From assembly GCA_037445775.1 (NCBI GenBank), contig JBBIJX010000014.1, positions 1-35,044 on the forward strand: a stretch of DNA of 35,044 bases, read 5' to 3'. Position 1 is the stretch's first letter; each line of letters begins with the position of its first letter. This DNA is from JBBUX01 sp037445775 (lineage in GTDB: Bacteria > Actinomycetota > Coriobacteriia > Anaerosomatales > PHET01). Shown one piece after another: positions 1 to 7,808 of this stretch. The translations under genes were made by a program, and so were the position numbers. The notes under the pieces were generated by a model that did not search any database, had not been told where the DNA came from, and saw nothing but the letters and a program-made list of their open reading frames with translations.

Positions 1-1047
1 GAGCTCGGCGACGCGCATGCGCACGCGCGGCTGCGCGTTCGCAGGCACCGCGAGGCCCAACTCCGCCGAGTAGCGCAATGCGCGCTCGGCGTCGCCGTAC
101 ACCGTCGCGACGAGCACCTGTGCGATAGCGACGCGCTGCTCAGGCGCGGTACGCCCCACGATGCCGAAGTCGAGATAGCAGATGCGCCCCTCAGCGGTGA
201 CGAACAAGTTCGCCGGGTGCAGGTCCGCGTGGAACCTGCCCAGCTCCAGCACCTGTCTGAGAAAGACGTTAGCGCCGTGCACGGCGAGCGCTCGCGCATC
301 GATGCCGCGCCGGGCGCACTCGTCAAGCTCGGTGAGACGCCAGCCGTCAATGAACTCCGTGGTGAGCACCCGCCGCCCGGTCAGTGGCCAGACTACACGC
401 GGCACCACCATGAGCGGATCGTCACGGAAGTCGAAGCCGAAACGGTCCGCCACGCGCCCCTCGTTGCGCAGGTCGCACTCGGAGTGAAGCGAGGCTGCGA
501 ACTCATCGAGCAGCCCTTCTATGTTGAGACGGGCGAGCGTTCCGGCCTTCGCGAGTCGCGCCGCGACAGGACGCGCTGCGGCAACGTCAGCCAACACCGC
601 ACGCTCTACACCCGGGCGGACTACCTTGACGGCCAACACGGCGCCCGCTGGCAGCATCGCCCCGACCACGGGCCGGTAGTCGCGCCTGAGTACAGCACGG
701 TGCACCTGCGCTATCGACGCGCTCGCAAGCGGCTCATCGTCGAACTCCGCGAACAGTGTCTCTACCGGCGCGCCGAACTCCGTCTCGATCACGGTCCGGA
801 TCGCAGAGGCGGGAAGGCAGTCGACGCTATCCTGCAGCTTCTCCATCTCGAAGACGAGCTCAGGGCCGAAAAGGTCCGGCCGAACACTCACGATCTGGCC
901 GAGCTTGATGAACGCCGGCCCGAGGCTCTGGAAGGCCTCACGCAGCTCACGCGCGCGAGCAGCGCGACGCGCGCCCACGCCGACGTGCAGTGAGCCGCGG
1001 ACGAAGGCGCCGGCGAGCGTCCCAGCGATGCGCGCCCCGCGCGGCAT
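1..1047 (-). CDS. UbiB/AarF (ABC1) family atypical protein kinase-like protein, 3' end outside window
   Basis: Reading leftwards from an ATG at 1047 gives 349 codons still open at the window edge, so the C-terminus is missing. Family signatures are clear: LGPAFIKLGQ near residue 43, LASASIAQVH (the Ala-rich nucleotide loop of UbiB proteins), an AVKVVRPGVE lysine motif, FHADLHPANLF as catalytic loop and YLDFGIVG as the DFG-equivalent metal-binding loop. Members of this family bind ATP and support lipid-quinone metabolism in proteobacteria; in actinobacteria the role is not settled. The start lies 6 bp after the stop of the coiled-coil gene upstream, so the two are probably cotranscribed and possibly translationally coupled. 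No strong ribosome-binding site is seen, and a start a few codons upstream inside the neighbour is possible. Confidence 0.9.
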   Translation of the reverse strand, partial: MPRGARIAGTLAGAFVRGSLHVGVGARRAARARELREAFQSLGPAFIKLGQIVSVRPDLFGPELVFEMEKLQDSVDCLPASAIRTVIETEFGAPVETLFAEFDDEPLASASIAQVHRAVLRRDYRPVVGAMLPAGAVLAVKVVRPGVERAVLADVAAARPVAARLAKAGTLARLNIEGLLDEFAASLHSECDLRNEGRVADRFGFDFRDDPLMVVPRVVWPLTGRRVLTTEFIDGWRLTELDECARRGIDARALAVHGANVFLRQVLELGRFHADLHPANLFVTAEGRICYLDFGIVGRTAPEQRVAIAQVLVATVYGDAERALRYSAELGLAVPANAQPRVRMRVAEL

Positions 1048-1053
1048 CCGGCG

Positions 1054-1401
1054 CTACTCGCCAACCGGACGCGCCGCGCCAGCGTCGAGCGTGGCCTGGA
1101 GCGACTCGAGACGCCCGCGCACCTCAGCAACCTCGAACCGCAGCTCATCGAGCGCTCGCGCGACGTCGGTGAGTGAGCCGGGCGCCGTGACCTCACCAGC
1201 GGCGAGCTCGGCCTTCAAGCGCTCCTTCTCCTGCGCGATCATGGCGGAGAGCCCGTCGACGAAGGCCTCAGGCCCCGAGCTCATATCGCCAGGTTGCTGC
1301 GTAGAGCCGCGCTCGACGGCGGCCTTCCAACCCTCGTCGGCAGTCTCGTGGACGAGTGCCCACGCGGCCATGAAGCGCATGAAACTGTCGTTGTCCGGCA
1401 T
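1054..1401 (-). CDS. small protein with C-terminal coiled coil, phasin-like
   Basis: 115 residues. The N-terminal half is helical and Trp-containing (FMAAWALVHETADEGWKAA). The C-terminal 45 residues have a heptad pattern (LTDVARALDELRFEVAEVRG) typical of a coiled coil. No signal peptide or membrane segment is visible. Small coiled-coil proteins of the phasin / PHA-granule-associated type are often found next to UbiB-family kinases in actinobacteria, and the 6-bp spacing to the kinase supports a functional link. No catalytic motif is present and no enzyme function should be assigned. It follows the metal ATPase by only 13 bp and may be the middle gene of one transcript. Confidence 0.7.
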   Translation of the reverse strand: MPDNDSFMRFMAAWALVHETADEGWKAAVERGSTQQPGDMSSGPEAFVDGLSAMIAQEKERLKAELAAGEVTAPGSLTDVARALDELRFEVAEVRGRLESLQATLDAGAARPVGE

Positions 1402-1414
1402 TCATTCCCCTTCC

Positions 1415-3553
1415 CTAGACTGCGCGGCGAAGCAACCGCATCCCGTTGAGTATCACCAGAAGCGACACGCCAGTATCGGCGAAGACCGCCATCCAGAGCG
1501 TAGAGTGGCCCGCGAGCGCGAGCGCGAGGAATATCGCCTTGACCGCTATGGAGAAGACCACGTTCTGCATGATCACCGCCACCGTTCGCCGTGACAGCGA
1601 GAAGAAGCCGGGGAGCCTCTCCAGGTCGTCGCGCATCAGGGCGACGTCGGCGGTCTCGAGAGCGGTGTCGCTGCCGGCGGCGCCCATCGCGATGCCGACG
1701 TCGGACGCCGCGAGCGCGGGAGCATCGTTGACGCCGTCACCCACCATCGCGACCTTGCCGAACACGCCCCTGAGGCGTGCCACCTCCTCGGTCTTCTCAT
1801 GAGGGAGCATACGCGAACGGTACTCTGTCGCCCCGGCCTGCTCGGCGACCGCATGCGCGATCCGCTCGTTGTCACCCGTGAGCATAGCGAGGTGCTCGAT
1901 GCCCCCTTCGCGAAGCTTGCGTAGCACGGACGGAGCCTCCGGGCGAATCGCGTCCTCGAGCCCTATGAGCCCGACCCCTCGTGCGCCCGACACGAGCGCA
2001 AGCACCGTCATCCCGGCGTCCTCTAGCGCGAGAACCCAGTCTCGCGCCGCGGCGTCGAGCGCGCCCGTTTCGTCTGCGCACGCGGGGCTGCAGACCTCAT
2101 AGCGCACGCCATCGACCGTACCGTACACACCCCGGCCGGGTACCTCGCCCGCGTCGGACGCGAAACCCGCCGCGGTGTCACCGGCCGCCTCGACCACCGC
2201 GCGCGCCAGCGGGTGATTCGAGTTCGTCTCGAGCACCGCGGCGAGCCGCAGCACGTCGTCGACGGATGCATCCGAGAGCGATATGACGCGCCCCACCGTG
2301 GGGCGGCCCTGAGAGAGCGTGCCCGTCTTGTCGAAGGCGACCGCTCGCACCCGCGCCCCGATCTCGAGGAAGGCTCCGCCCTTCACGAGCACACCGTCTC
2401 GCGCCGCCCGCGTGATCGCTGACACGATCGCGACCGGCGTCGAGATGACGAGCGCGCATGGGCACGAGATGACGAGCAGCATCAGCGCACGTCGGAACCA
2501 CTCAGCCTGCGGTACCCCGAGCGCCACACCGCCCACGGTGGCCGCCAGCCACGGCACGAGCGCGACGGCGAGCGCAAGCCAGAGCACGACCGGGGTGTAG
2601 ACCCGGCTGAAGCGATCGACGAAGCGCTGAGAGGCCGCCTTCGACGCTTGAGCTTCCTCAACGAGATGGATGATCCGTGCGAGCGTCGAATCCCCCGCTA
2701 TCGCGGTGACCGTCAGCTCCAACATCCCGTTGGTGTTGAGCGTCCCGCCAAACACGGCGTCGCCGACGGACTTGTCCACCGGTACCGACTCTCCAGTGAT
2801 CGCCGATTCGTCGAGGGCGGAAACCCCAAGCGAGACGAGCCCGTCCAGAGGCACTCGCTCGCCCGGTCGCACCACGATCGTCTCGCCGACGAAGACGTGA
2901 GCGGTCTCGACCTCGATAAGCGCACCGGCGCGACGGACGCGAGCCACGGCCGGGGCGAGTTCCATCAAGTCGCGGATCGAGCGCCGCGTCTGTTCGAGTG
3001 CGCGCGACTCGAGCAGCCCCCCGAGCGCGAAGAGGAAGAACACCATCGCGCCCTCGCCCCATTCGCCCAACGCCGCCGCACCGAACACCGCGACTGACAT
3101 GAGCACGTTCATGTCTAGCACCCGCACGCGCACCGACAGCAACGCCCGGCGCCACACCAGCATTCCGCCGAACACGATCGCGACCGCGAACGAGACGTTC
3201 GCCGGGGCGGGGATGCCGAACCACGTAAACACTCCACCGATCAGCATGAACGCCCCGCTGCCCGCCGTCGCGATCGCCGCGACGTGACGATCGATCCAGC
3301 GGCGCTCGGGAGCCGCGTGCGCGGCCACGCCGGCTTCGTCGAGCCTGCTGATTCCGTGGCCCGTGGCTTCCACAGTCCGCATGACCTCGGCTGTCGGATC
3401 GAGCGCCGGGTCGTGCTCGATCAGCAGTGTCGCACTCGCGAAGTTGAGATCCGCCAACAGGACGCCGTCGACCTTGCTCACCGCCGCGCACACGGCGCGC
3501 GCGCAATCGGGTCAATCAAGCCCAGTAACGCGGAGAGCCACGGACGTGCTCAT
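1415..3553 (-). CDS. P1B-2-type Zn/Cd/Pb-transporting ATPase with in-frame UGA (candidate selenocysteine) in its HMA domain
   Basis: 712 residues if the UGA at 3512-3514 is decoded. P1B ATPases pump soft metal ions out of the cytoplasm using ATP. Visible motifs: TGES (about 253-256), the membrane CPC metal site (364-366), the phosphorylated DKTG (408-411), GDGVNDAP (about 605) and a TM8 Asp in ADTGVS (about 693); together these match the Zn/Cd/Pb group. A conventional ORF starts only at a GTG at 3493, with no ribosome-binding site, in the middle of the N-terminal HMA domain. The same frame continues upstream through one UGA to an ATG at 3553 preceded at proper spacing by GAGGAG. The resulting N-terminus, GLD-U-PDCARAVCAAV, is an HMA motif with U14 in place of the first Cys of CxxC. 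Alternatives are a nonsense mutation or sequencing error (TGC to TGA). Confidence 0.85.
3482..3497 (-). promoter_or_regulatory. SECIS-like hairpin after the UGA of the metal ATPase
   Basis: On the minus strand, 14 nt after the UGA (3514-3512), CGCCG-TGTGCG-CGGCG can form a 5-bp stem with a 6-nt loop. The loop begins 19 nt after the UGA and has G at its second position, which agrees with the general description of bacterial SECIS elements (short stem, G near the start of the apical loop, loop about 16-37 nt from UGA). GC-rich coding DNA forms such hairpins easily, so alone this is weak; it matters because of where it lies. Confidence 0.4.
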
Positions 3554-3614
3554 CGGCGCTCCTCAGACGCGTGCGTGATGCCGGTCGCTATGAGGGCCCA
3601 ACAGAGACCCGCGC

Positions 3615-3971
3615 CTATCCGCCCATGCCGAACTCATCCATGAGCGGGTCGAACGTCTCTACGTTCCAGTCGATACCGAGCTCGGTTAGTGTCGCGTAGT
3701 ACGACTCCTCGCTGTACTCGGTGTTGAGGATGTGGAACCGCGAGCCATTCAGGCCCACGCAGAATGCGCAGTCACGACAGTCGATGCACTGTACGCAGTC
3801 GATGATGCTGTCCGAGTTGTGGCAGTTGATGCAGTTGCGTGAGTTGTATACGTAGTTGCAGTTGCGGCACGCCTCGACGTTGAAGCAGCCGTAGTTGTTC
3901 GCCGCGTCGCGGTCGTGCGTGTGCTCCGACTTGAGCCGCGTCCACTCGCGGTTGAGTTCCTCGCGATTCAT
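3615..3971 (-). CDS. cysteine-repeat protein, possible metal-binding or beta-helix fold
   Basis: 118 residues. The start at 3971 is chosen because GAGGGG lies 6 nt upstream; another ATG two codons upstream abuts that site. Residues about 28-72 hold ten cysteines in a repetitive N/D-C pattern (CRNC, NCINC, DCVQC, DCRDC, FCVGL), with Asn and Asp between them. The C-terminus (RFHILNTEYSEESYY) resembles, from memory, cysteine-repeat proteins described from many uncultured bacteria whose function is unknown. No signal peptide or membrane segment is seen. It lies 61 bp upstream of, and on the same strand as, the soft-metal ATPase, so a role in holding or sensing the exported metal is a reasonable guess, not a demonstrated one. 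A right-handed beta-helix formed by short repeats is another possibility. Confidence 0.75.
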   Translation of the reverse strand: MNREELNREWTRLKSEHTHDRDAANNYGCFNVEACRNCNYVYNSRNCINCHNSDSIIDCVQCIDCRDCAFCVGLNGSRFHILNTEYSEESYYATLTELGIDWNVETFDPLMDEFGMGG

Positions 3972-4035
3972 CGTCATCCCCTCTGTGGCACGAACCCCTG
4001 CGCGAGACTCTAGCACGTGCCGGCTCGCCGGACTA

Positions 4036-6147
4036 TCAGCGACGCCGCTTCTTCACGCCGTGCGCGCTCCCCTTGCGCGCGCCTTGCCTCAGCCGTGAGA
4101 GCACCTCATCGGTGTCAGCCCCCTCGATCTGAGCGCGGAGCTTCACCACCTGGTCGCGGAGGCGGGCCGCCTGCTCGAAGTCGAGCGCCTCGGCCGCTGC
4201 CGCCATCTCGTCCTCCATCGACGTGAGCAGCCGCAGCGCCTCACCCTTCGGCAGCTTCCCGAGCTCCCGTGCCGCCTCGGCCGCGCTGGTCGTCATGGTC
4301 TCGCCCTCTCGCACGTACTGCACGATGTCGGCGATCGCCTTGCGGATGGTCTTCGGCTCGATATTGTGCGCGGTATTGAACGCGACCTGCAGCTCGCGGC
4401 GCCGGTTCGTCTCCTCGATCGCGAGTCGCATCGAGTCCGTTACCGCGTCCGCGTACATGATGACCTGACCGGACACGTTGCGGGCCGCTCGTCCGATCGT
4501 CTGGATGAGCGAACGGAAGTTCCTAAGGAAGCCCTCCTTGTCCGCGTCGAGGATCGCGACGAGCGAGACCTCCGGCAGATCGAGCCCTTCGCGCAGGAGG
4601 TTGATGCCTACGACGACGTCGATGACGCCCTGCCGAAGCTCACGCAGGATGTCGACACGCTCCAGCGTCCCGATGTCCGAGTGCAGGTAACGCACCTTGA
4701 CGCCCTGTTCGAACAGGTAGTCCGAGAGGTCCTCGGCCATCTTCTTCGTGAGCGTCGTGACGAGCACACGCTCGTCTCTGGCCACCCGCTCCTTGATCTC
4801 GCCCAGAAGATCGTCGACCTGCCCCTTCACAGGCCGAACGACGACCTCGGGATCGATGAGCCCGGTGGGCCGGATGATCTGCTCGACGACCTGCTCGCTC
4901 ACCCTGAGTTCGTAGTCTCCCGGGGTCGCGGACACGTAGACGAACTGCGGCACCCGCTGCTCGAACTCGTCGAAGCGCAGCGGGCGGTTGTCGAGCGCGC
5001 TGGGAAGCCGGAACCCGTGTTCGACCAGCGTGATCTTGCGGCTGCGGTCGCCCTCGTGCATGCCGCGGATCTGGGGCACAGTCACGTGCGACTCGTCGAT
5101 TATGCAAAGGAAGTCGTCCGGGAAGTAGTCGATGAGCGTGTTCGGCGGCTCACCCGGCTCGCGGCCGTCGAGGTGGCGCGAGTAGTTCTCGATGCCGCTC
5201 GTGAAGCCCATCGTCTCGAGCATCTCGAGGTCATAGTTCACCCGCATCTCGAGCCGTTGGGCTTCGAGAAGCTTGCCCGCCGCCCGCAGCTCGGCGAGCC
5301 GCACCTGCAGCTCTTCGGCGATGGTCTGGAGCGCGTGCTCGAGCTTGCGCTTCTCGGTCACGTAGTGCGTCGCGGGCCAGATGGGAATCGACTCGAAGCG
5401 GTTGAGCACTTCACCGGTGGTCCTATCCACCTCCGCGATCGACTCGATCTCATCGCCGAACAGTTCGACCCGGACGGGGTGGTCGGCGTAAGGCGGGAAG
5501 ATGTCGACGACGTCGCCGCGGACCCGAAACGTCCCTCTGTTGACGTCGAAGTCGTTGCGGTCGTACTGGATCTCGATGAGGTCGCGCATAAGCTGCTCGC
5601 GGTCGTAGCCCTTGGTCACATCGAGGAAGGCCGCCATACCCGCGTAGTCCTCTGGCGAACCGATTCCGTAGATGCAGCTCACGCTCGCGACCACGACGAC
5701 GTCACGTCGCGACAGCAGCGCCGCTGTAGCGGCGTGCCGGAGTTTCTCGACCTCCTCGTTGATGGTCGCGTCCTTCTCGATGAACGTGTCGGTCTGCGGG
5801 ACGTAGGCCTCCGGCTGGTAGTAGTCGTAGTAGCTCACGAAGTACACGACGGCGTTGTCCGGCATGAACTCGCGAAGCTCGGCAGCGAGCTGGGCGGCGA
5901 GCGTCTTGTTCGGCGCCATGACGAGGGTAGGCTTCTGCACGCCCTCGATCACCTTCGCCATCGTGTACGTCTTGCCGGAGCCTGTGACGCCGAGCAGCGT
6001 TTGGTGGCGAAGATCCCTGCGCACGCCGTCCTCGAGCTCAGCGATTGCCTTAGGCTGGTCGCCGGCGGGCTCGAACGGCGCGGCGACACGCAGCGGGCGG
6101 CTCACGCCCTGTGTCTGCGGAAGCGCCACGCGTCTGCCGTCACTCAC
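4036..6147 (-). CDS. uvrB: excinuclease ABC subunit B (UvrB)
   Basis: About 703 residues, normal for UvrB, the damage-verifying helicase-like subunit of nucleotide excision repair that works with UvrA and UvrC in the cytoplasm. Seen in order: FEPAGDQPKAI at the N-terminus, Walker A GVTGSGKTYT, the beta-hairpin stretch YYDYYQPEAYVP, the DEAD-like IIDESH, SATPGDYEL, the helicase motif INLLREGLDLPEVSL, QTIGRAARN, and a C-terminal UVR domain (MAAAAEALDFEQAARLRDQV) that contacts UvrC. I place the start at the GTG at 6147, which overlaps the transglycosylase stop as GTGA and has AAGG upstream; a GTG four codons earlier (6159) is the alternative. It is the last gene of a coaE - transglycosylase - uvrB operon. 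Confidence 0.97.
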   Translation of the reverse strand: MSDGRRVALPQTQGVSRPLRVAAPFEPAGDQPKAIAELEDGVRRDLRHQTLLGVTGSGKTYTMAKVIEGVQKPTLVMAPNKTLAAQLAAELREFMPDNAVVYFVSYYDYYQPEAYVPQTDTFIEKDATINEEVEKLRHAATAALLSRRDVVVVASVSCIYGIGSPEDYAGMAAFLDVTKGYDREQLMRDLIEIQYDRNDFDVNRGTFRVRGDVVDIFPPYADHPVRVELFGDEIESIAEVDRTTGEVLNRFESIPIWPATHYVTEKRKLEHALQTIAEELQVRLAELRAAGKLLEAQRLEMRVNYDLEMLETMGFTSGIENYSRHLDGREPGEPPNTLIDYFPDDFLCIIDESHVTVPQIRGMHEGDRSRKITLVEHGFRLPSALDNRPLRFDEFEQRVPQFVYVSATPGDYELRVSEQVVEQIIRPTGLIDPEVVVRPVKGQVDDLLGEIKERVARDERVLVTTLTKKMAEDLSDYLFEQGVKVRYLHSDIGTLERVDILRELRQGVIDVVVGINLLREGLDLPEVSLVAILDADKEGFLRNFRSLIQTIGRAARNVSGQVIMYADAVTDSMRLAIEETNRRRELQVAFNTAHNIEPKTIRKAIADIVQYVREGETMTTSAAEAARELGKLPKGEALRLLTSMEDEMAAAAEALDFEQAARLRDQVVKLRAQIEGADTDEVLSRLRQGARKGSAHGVKKRRR

Positions 6148-6737
6148 CTGTTCGTCCACCCTTTGAACGCGTCCGGATAGAGCGCCTCATAGCGGTCCTT
6201 GCCGCGTGAGACCTTCAGTACGAAGTGCTTCGTCGCCGGGAAGCGGATCCTCTCACGGATATCGCCGCCCTCGGCGACCCAGGAGTCCACGTTCGCCAAG
6301 CCCGCATTGTACGCAGCGAGAGCCGGCTCGACCTCGTGGTAGCGTTCGACGAGGTAGCGCATGTACGCGGCGCCATACTCGATGTTCGTCGCCGGATCAT
6401 CGAGTTCGTCAGGCGGATACGCCTTCGCATCCACCGTTCCGCGGCGCGCGAGTTCGCGGGCGGTCGACGGCATCACCTGCGTCAGTCCCTGCGCACCGGC
6501 CACCGACTGCGCGCCCGCGTCCCAGTCGCTCTCCGCTTCGATGATAGCGGCGATGAGGTAGGGGTTCACGCGGTGCCTTATGGCGGAGTCGAGGATTTCG
6601 TCCCGGTGTTCGAGCTGGTAGTAGCGGCGCTGCCACGCGTCCGGTCCGCGCAGGAAGAGGAGGCTGACGCCAGCGAGTGTCACCACGACCCCAAGGACGA
6701 TCCAGCGATAGAGCGGGCGGGCGATGCGCAGGCTCAT
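6144..6737 (-). CDS. membrane-anchored lytic transglycosylase (SLT / GH23 fold)
   Basis: 197 residues. Residues 12-29 form one N-terminal membrane segment, leaving the catalytic domain outside the membrane. The domain shows the hallmark motifs of soluble-lytic-transglycosylase-like enzymes: the catalytic Glu in IEAESDW (E69), AGAQGLTQVMPSTA, YGAAYMRYL and AYNAG. These enzymes cleave the MurNAc-GlcNAc bond of peptidoglycan with formation of 1,6-anhydro-MurNAc. The start codon overlaps the coaE stop as ATGA, and the end overlaps the uvrB start by 4 bp, so the three genes are tightly coupled. Nothing in the sequence explains why cell-wall turnover is coupled to CoA synthesis and DNA repair. Confidence 0.93.
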   Translation of the reverse strand: MSLRIARPLYRWIVLGVVVTLAGVSLLFLRGPDAWQRRYYQLEHRDEILDSAIRHRVNPYLIAAIIEAESDWDAGAQSVAGAQGLTQVMPSTARELARRGTVDAKAYPPDELDDPATNIEYGAAYMRYLVERYHEVEPALAAYNAGLANVDSWVAEGGDIRERIRFPATKHFVLKVSRGKDRYEALYPDAFKGWTNR

Positions 6738-7351
6738 CGCGTGGCACCCGGTTGGCGAAGCACCTCATCCGCATAGCGCCTGAGCGCATCGCGAAAACGC
6801 GCCGCGTCCCCGTCGTTGACGATCACATGGTCGGCGAGAGCCTCCCGCGCAACATCATCGGCCTGGCAGGCGATGCGATGCCGGGCATCGGTCTCGTCCA
6901 TCCCTCGGGCCACCGCACGTGCCACCCGCTCCTCAACGGGCGCGCTGATCGCCAGGATGTCGTCCGCGAGATCACCAAGCTCGGGCACCTCGGCGAGGAG
7001 CGGCACCTCGAGCACGATGGCGGCTGGAGGCCGCTCGCCCGCGACAGATGAATCGAGGCGGCGGCGCGTCTCGGCGACCACCAGCGGGTGGACGATGGCG
7101 TTCAGTCGCTCCGCGCTCTCCTTGCAGCTGAACGCGATCTCGGCGAGCGCGGCTCGGTCGAGCGAACCGTCGGCGCTGAGAACTCCGGGACCGAACTCGC
7201 GCACGACCCGGGCAAGCCCCGGAGTCCCCACAGCGAGGACGTCGTGGGCGATCTCGTCGAGCGAGTGGACGACTGCGCCGCGTCCGACGAAGTACGCAAC
7301 CGCTGTGGTCTTGCCGGCCCCGAGGCCACCGGTGATGAGCAGGATTCTCAT
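6734..7351 (-). CDS. coaE: dephospho-CoA kinase
   Basis: 205 residues, usual for CoaE, which phosphorylates the 3'-OH of dephospho-CoA in the last step of CoA synthesis. The P-loop is at residues 8-15 (GGLGAGKT; most CoaE have GxTGxGKS, so it is slightly divergent). It is followed by the substrate region HSLDEIAHDV (usual form xDADxIA), an IVHPLV motif and VLEVPLLAE, the family's PLLxE motif. I start at the ATG at 7351 because the P-loop then sits at the normal distance; an upstream start in the same frame would add an unlikely 16 residues. First gene of the operon with the lytic transglycosylase and uvrB. No convincing promoter could be picked out. Confidence 0.93.
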   Translation of the reverse strand: MRILLITGGLGAGKTTAVAYFVGRGAVVHSLDEIAHDVLAVGTPGLARVVREFGPGVLSADGSLDRAALAEIAFSCKESAERLNAIVHPLVVAETRRRLDSSVAGERPPAAIVLEVPLLAEVPELGDLADDILAISAPVEERVARAVARGMDETDARHRIACQADDVAREALADHVIVNDGDAARFRDALRRYADEVLRQPGATR

Positions 7352-7424
7352 ACGCTCTGCGTACCACACCAAACGCAGGTATGCACCCCAATTCCGCAAG
7401 ATCGGAGCACGCGCGCCCAGCCTG

Positions 7425-7727
7425 TCAGATCTCGTAGTCGACGACGATGCGACCGTCGCGTACCTGCGCGACGAACTCAGCGATCGCCACGTGCTCAGCG
7501 TGTGCCTGGTAAACGTCGAGCGCCTCGCGGCTTTCGAACTCGGAGTACAGCGCCACGTCCGCCGAGGAATCCGTTCGGCTGATGTCGATGCCCACCTCGA
7601 GCCTCAAGAGTCCCGGTATGCGTCCGTTCAGCTCTTCGAGCCTCGCCTTCATAAGCGCTGCGTTCTCCGCGCCTGACCGGCCGGCCGCGTGCGGCCTCAG
7701 CGTGAACAGCACGATGTGCTTGATCAT
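7425..7727 (-). CDS. Dabb-family (stress-responsive alpha/beta barrel) protein
   Basis: 100 residues. The ATG at 7727 follows a strong AGGAGGTGA ribosome-binding site at ideal spacing. MIKHIVLFTLRP at the N-terminus, the central EVGIDISR with alternating hydrophobics, and HVAIAEFV near the C-terminus are the conserved features of the Dabb domain, a small dimeric ferredoxin-like alpha/beta barrel. Members are mostly uncharacterised; a few are enzymes. It lies 81 bp downstream of rpsA in the same direction, after a strong hairpin, so it may be expressed separately. No partner gene suggests a substrate. Confidence 0.88.
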   Translation of the reverse strand: MIKHIVLFTLRPHAAGRSGAENAALMKARLEELNGRIPGLLRLEVGIDISRTDSSADVALYSEFESREALDVYQAHAEHVAIAEFVAQVRDGRIVVDYEI

Positions 7728-7756
7728 GGGCTCACCTCCTCGGAGCCGGGCGTGCG

Positions 7757-7790
7757 ACGGGGGCTCGAGCCTCATAGCCCGAACCCCCGT
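7757..7790 (-). terminator. 14-bp hairpin between rpsA and the Dabb gene
   Basis: On the minus strand two arms (ACGGGGG-TTCGGGC and GCTCGAG-CCCCCGT) pair over 14 bp, with two G-U wobbles, around a 6-nt loop TATGAG. No U-tract follows, so it is either a Rho-independent terminator of the poor-U type common in GC-rich actinobacteria or a 3'-end stabiliser of the rpsA transcript. It ends about 30 nt before the Dabb start codon. Confidence 0.6.
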
Positions 7791-7808
7791 TGTCGATACA
7801 TCCTGGAA

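Noticed and set aside
4366..6180. Long plus-strand open frame of about 600 codons antisense to uvrB
   Set aside because: It mirrors uvrB codon by codon, as GC-rich antisense frames do, and shows no motif or ribosome-binding site of its own.
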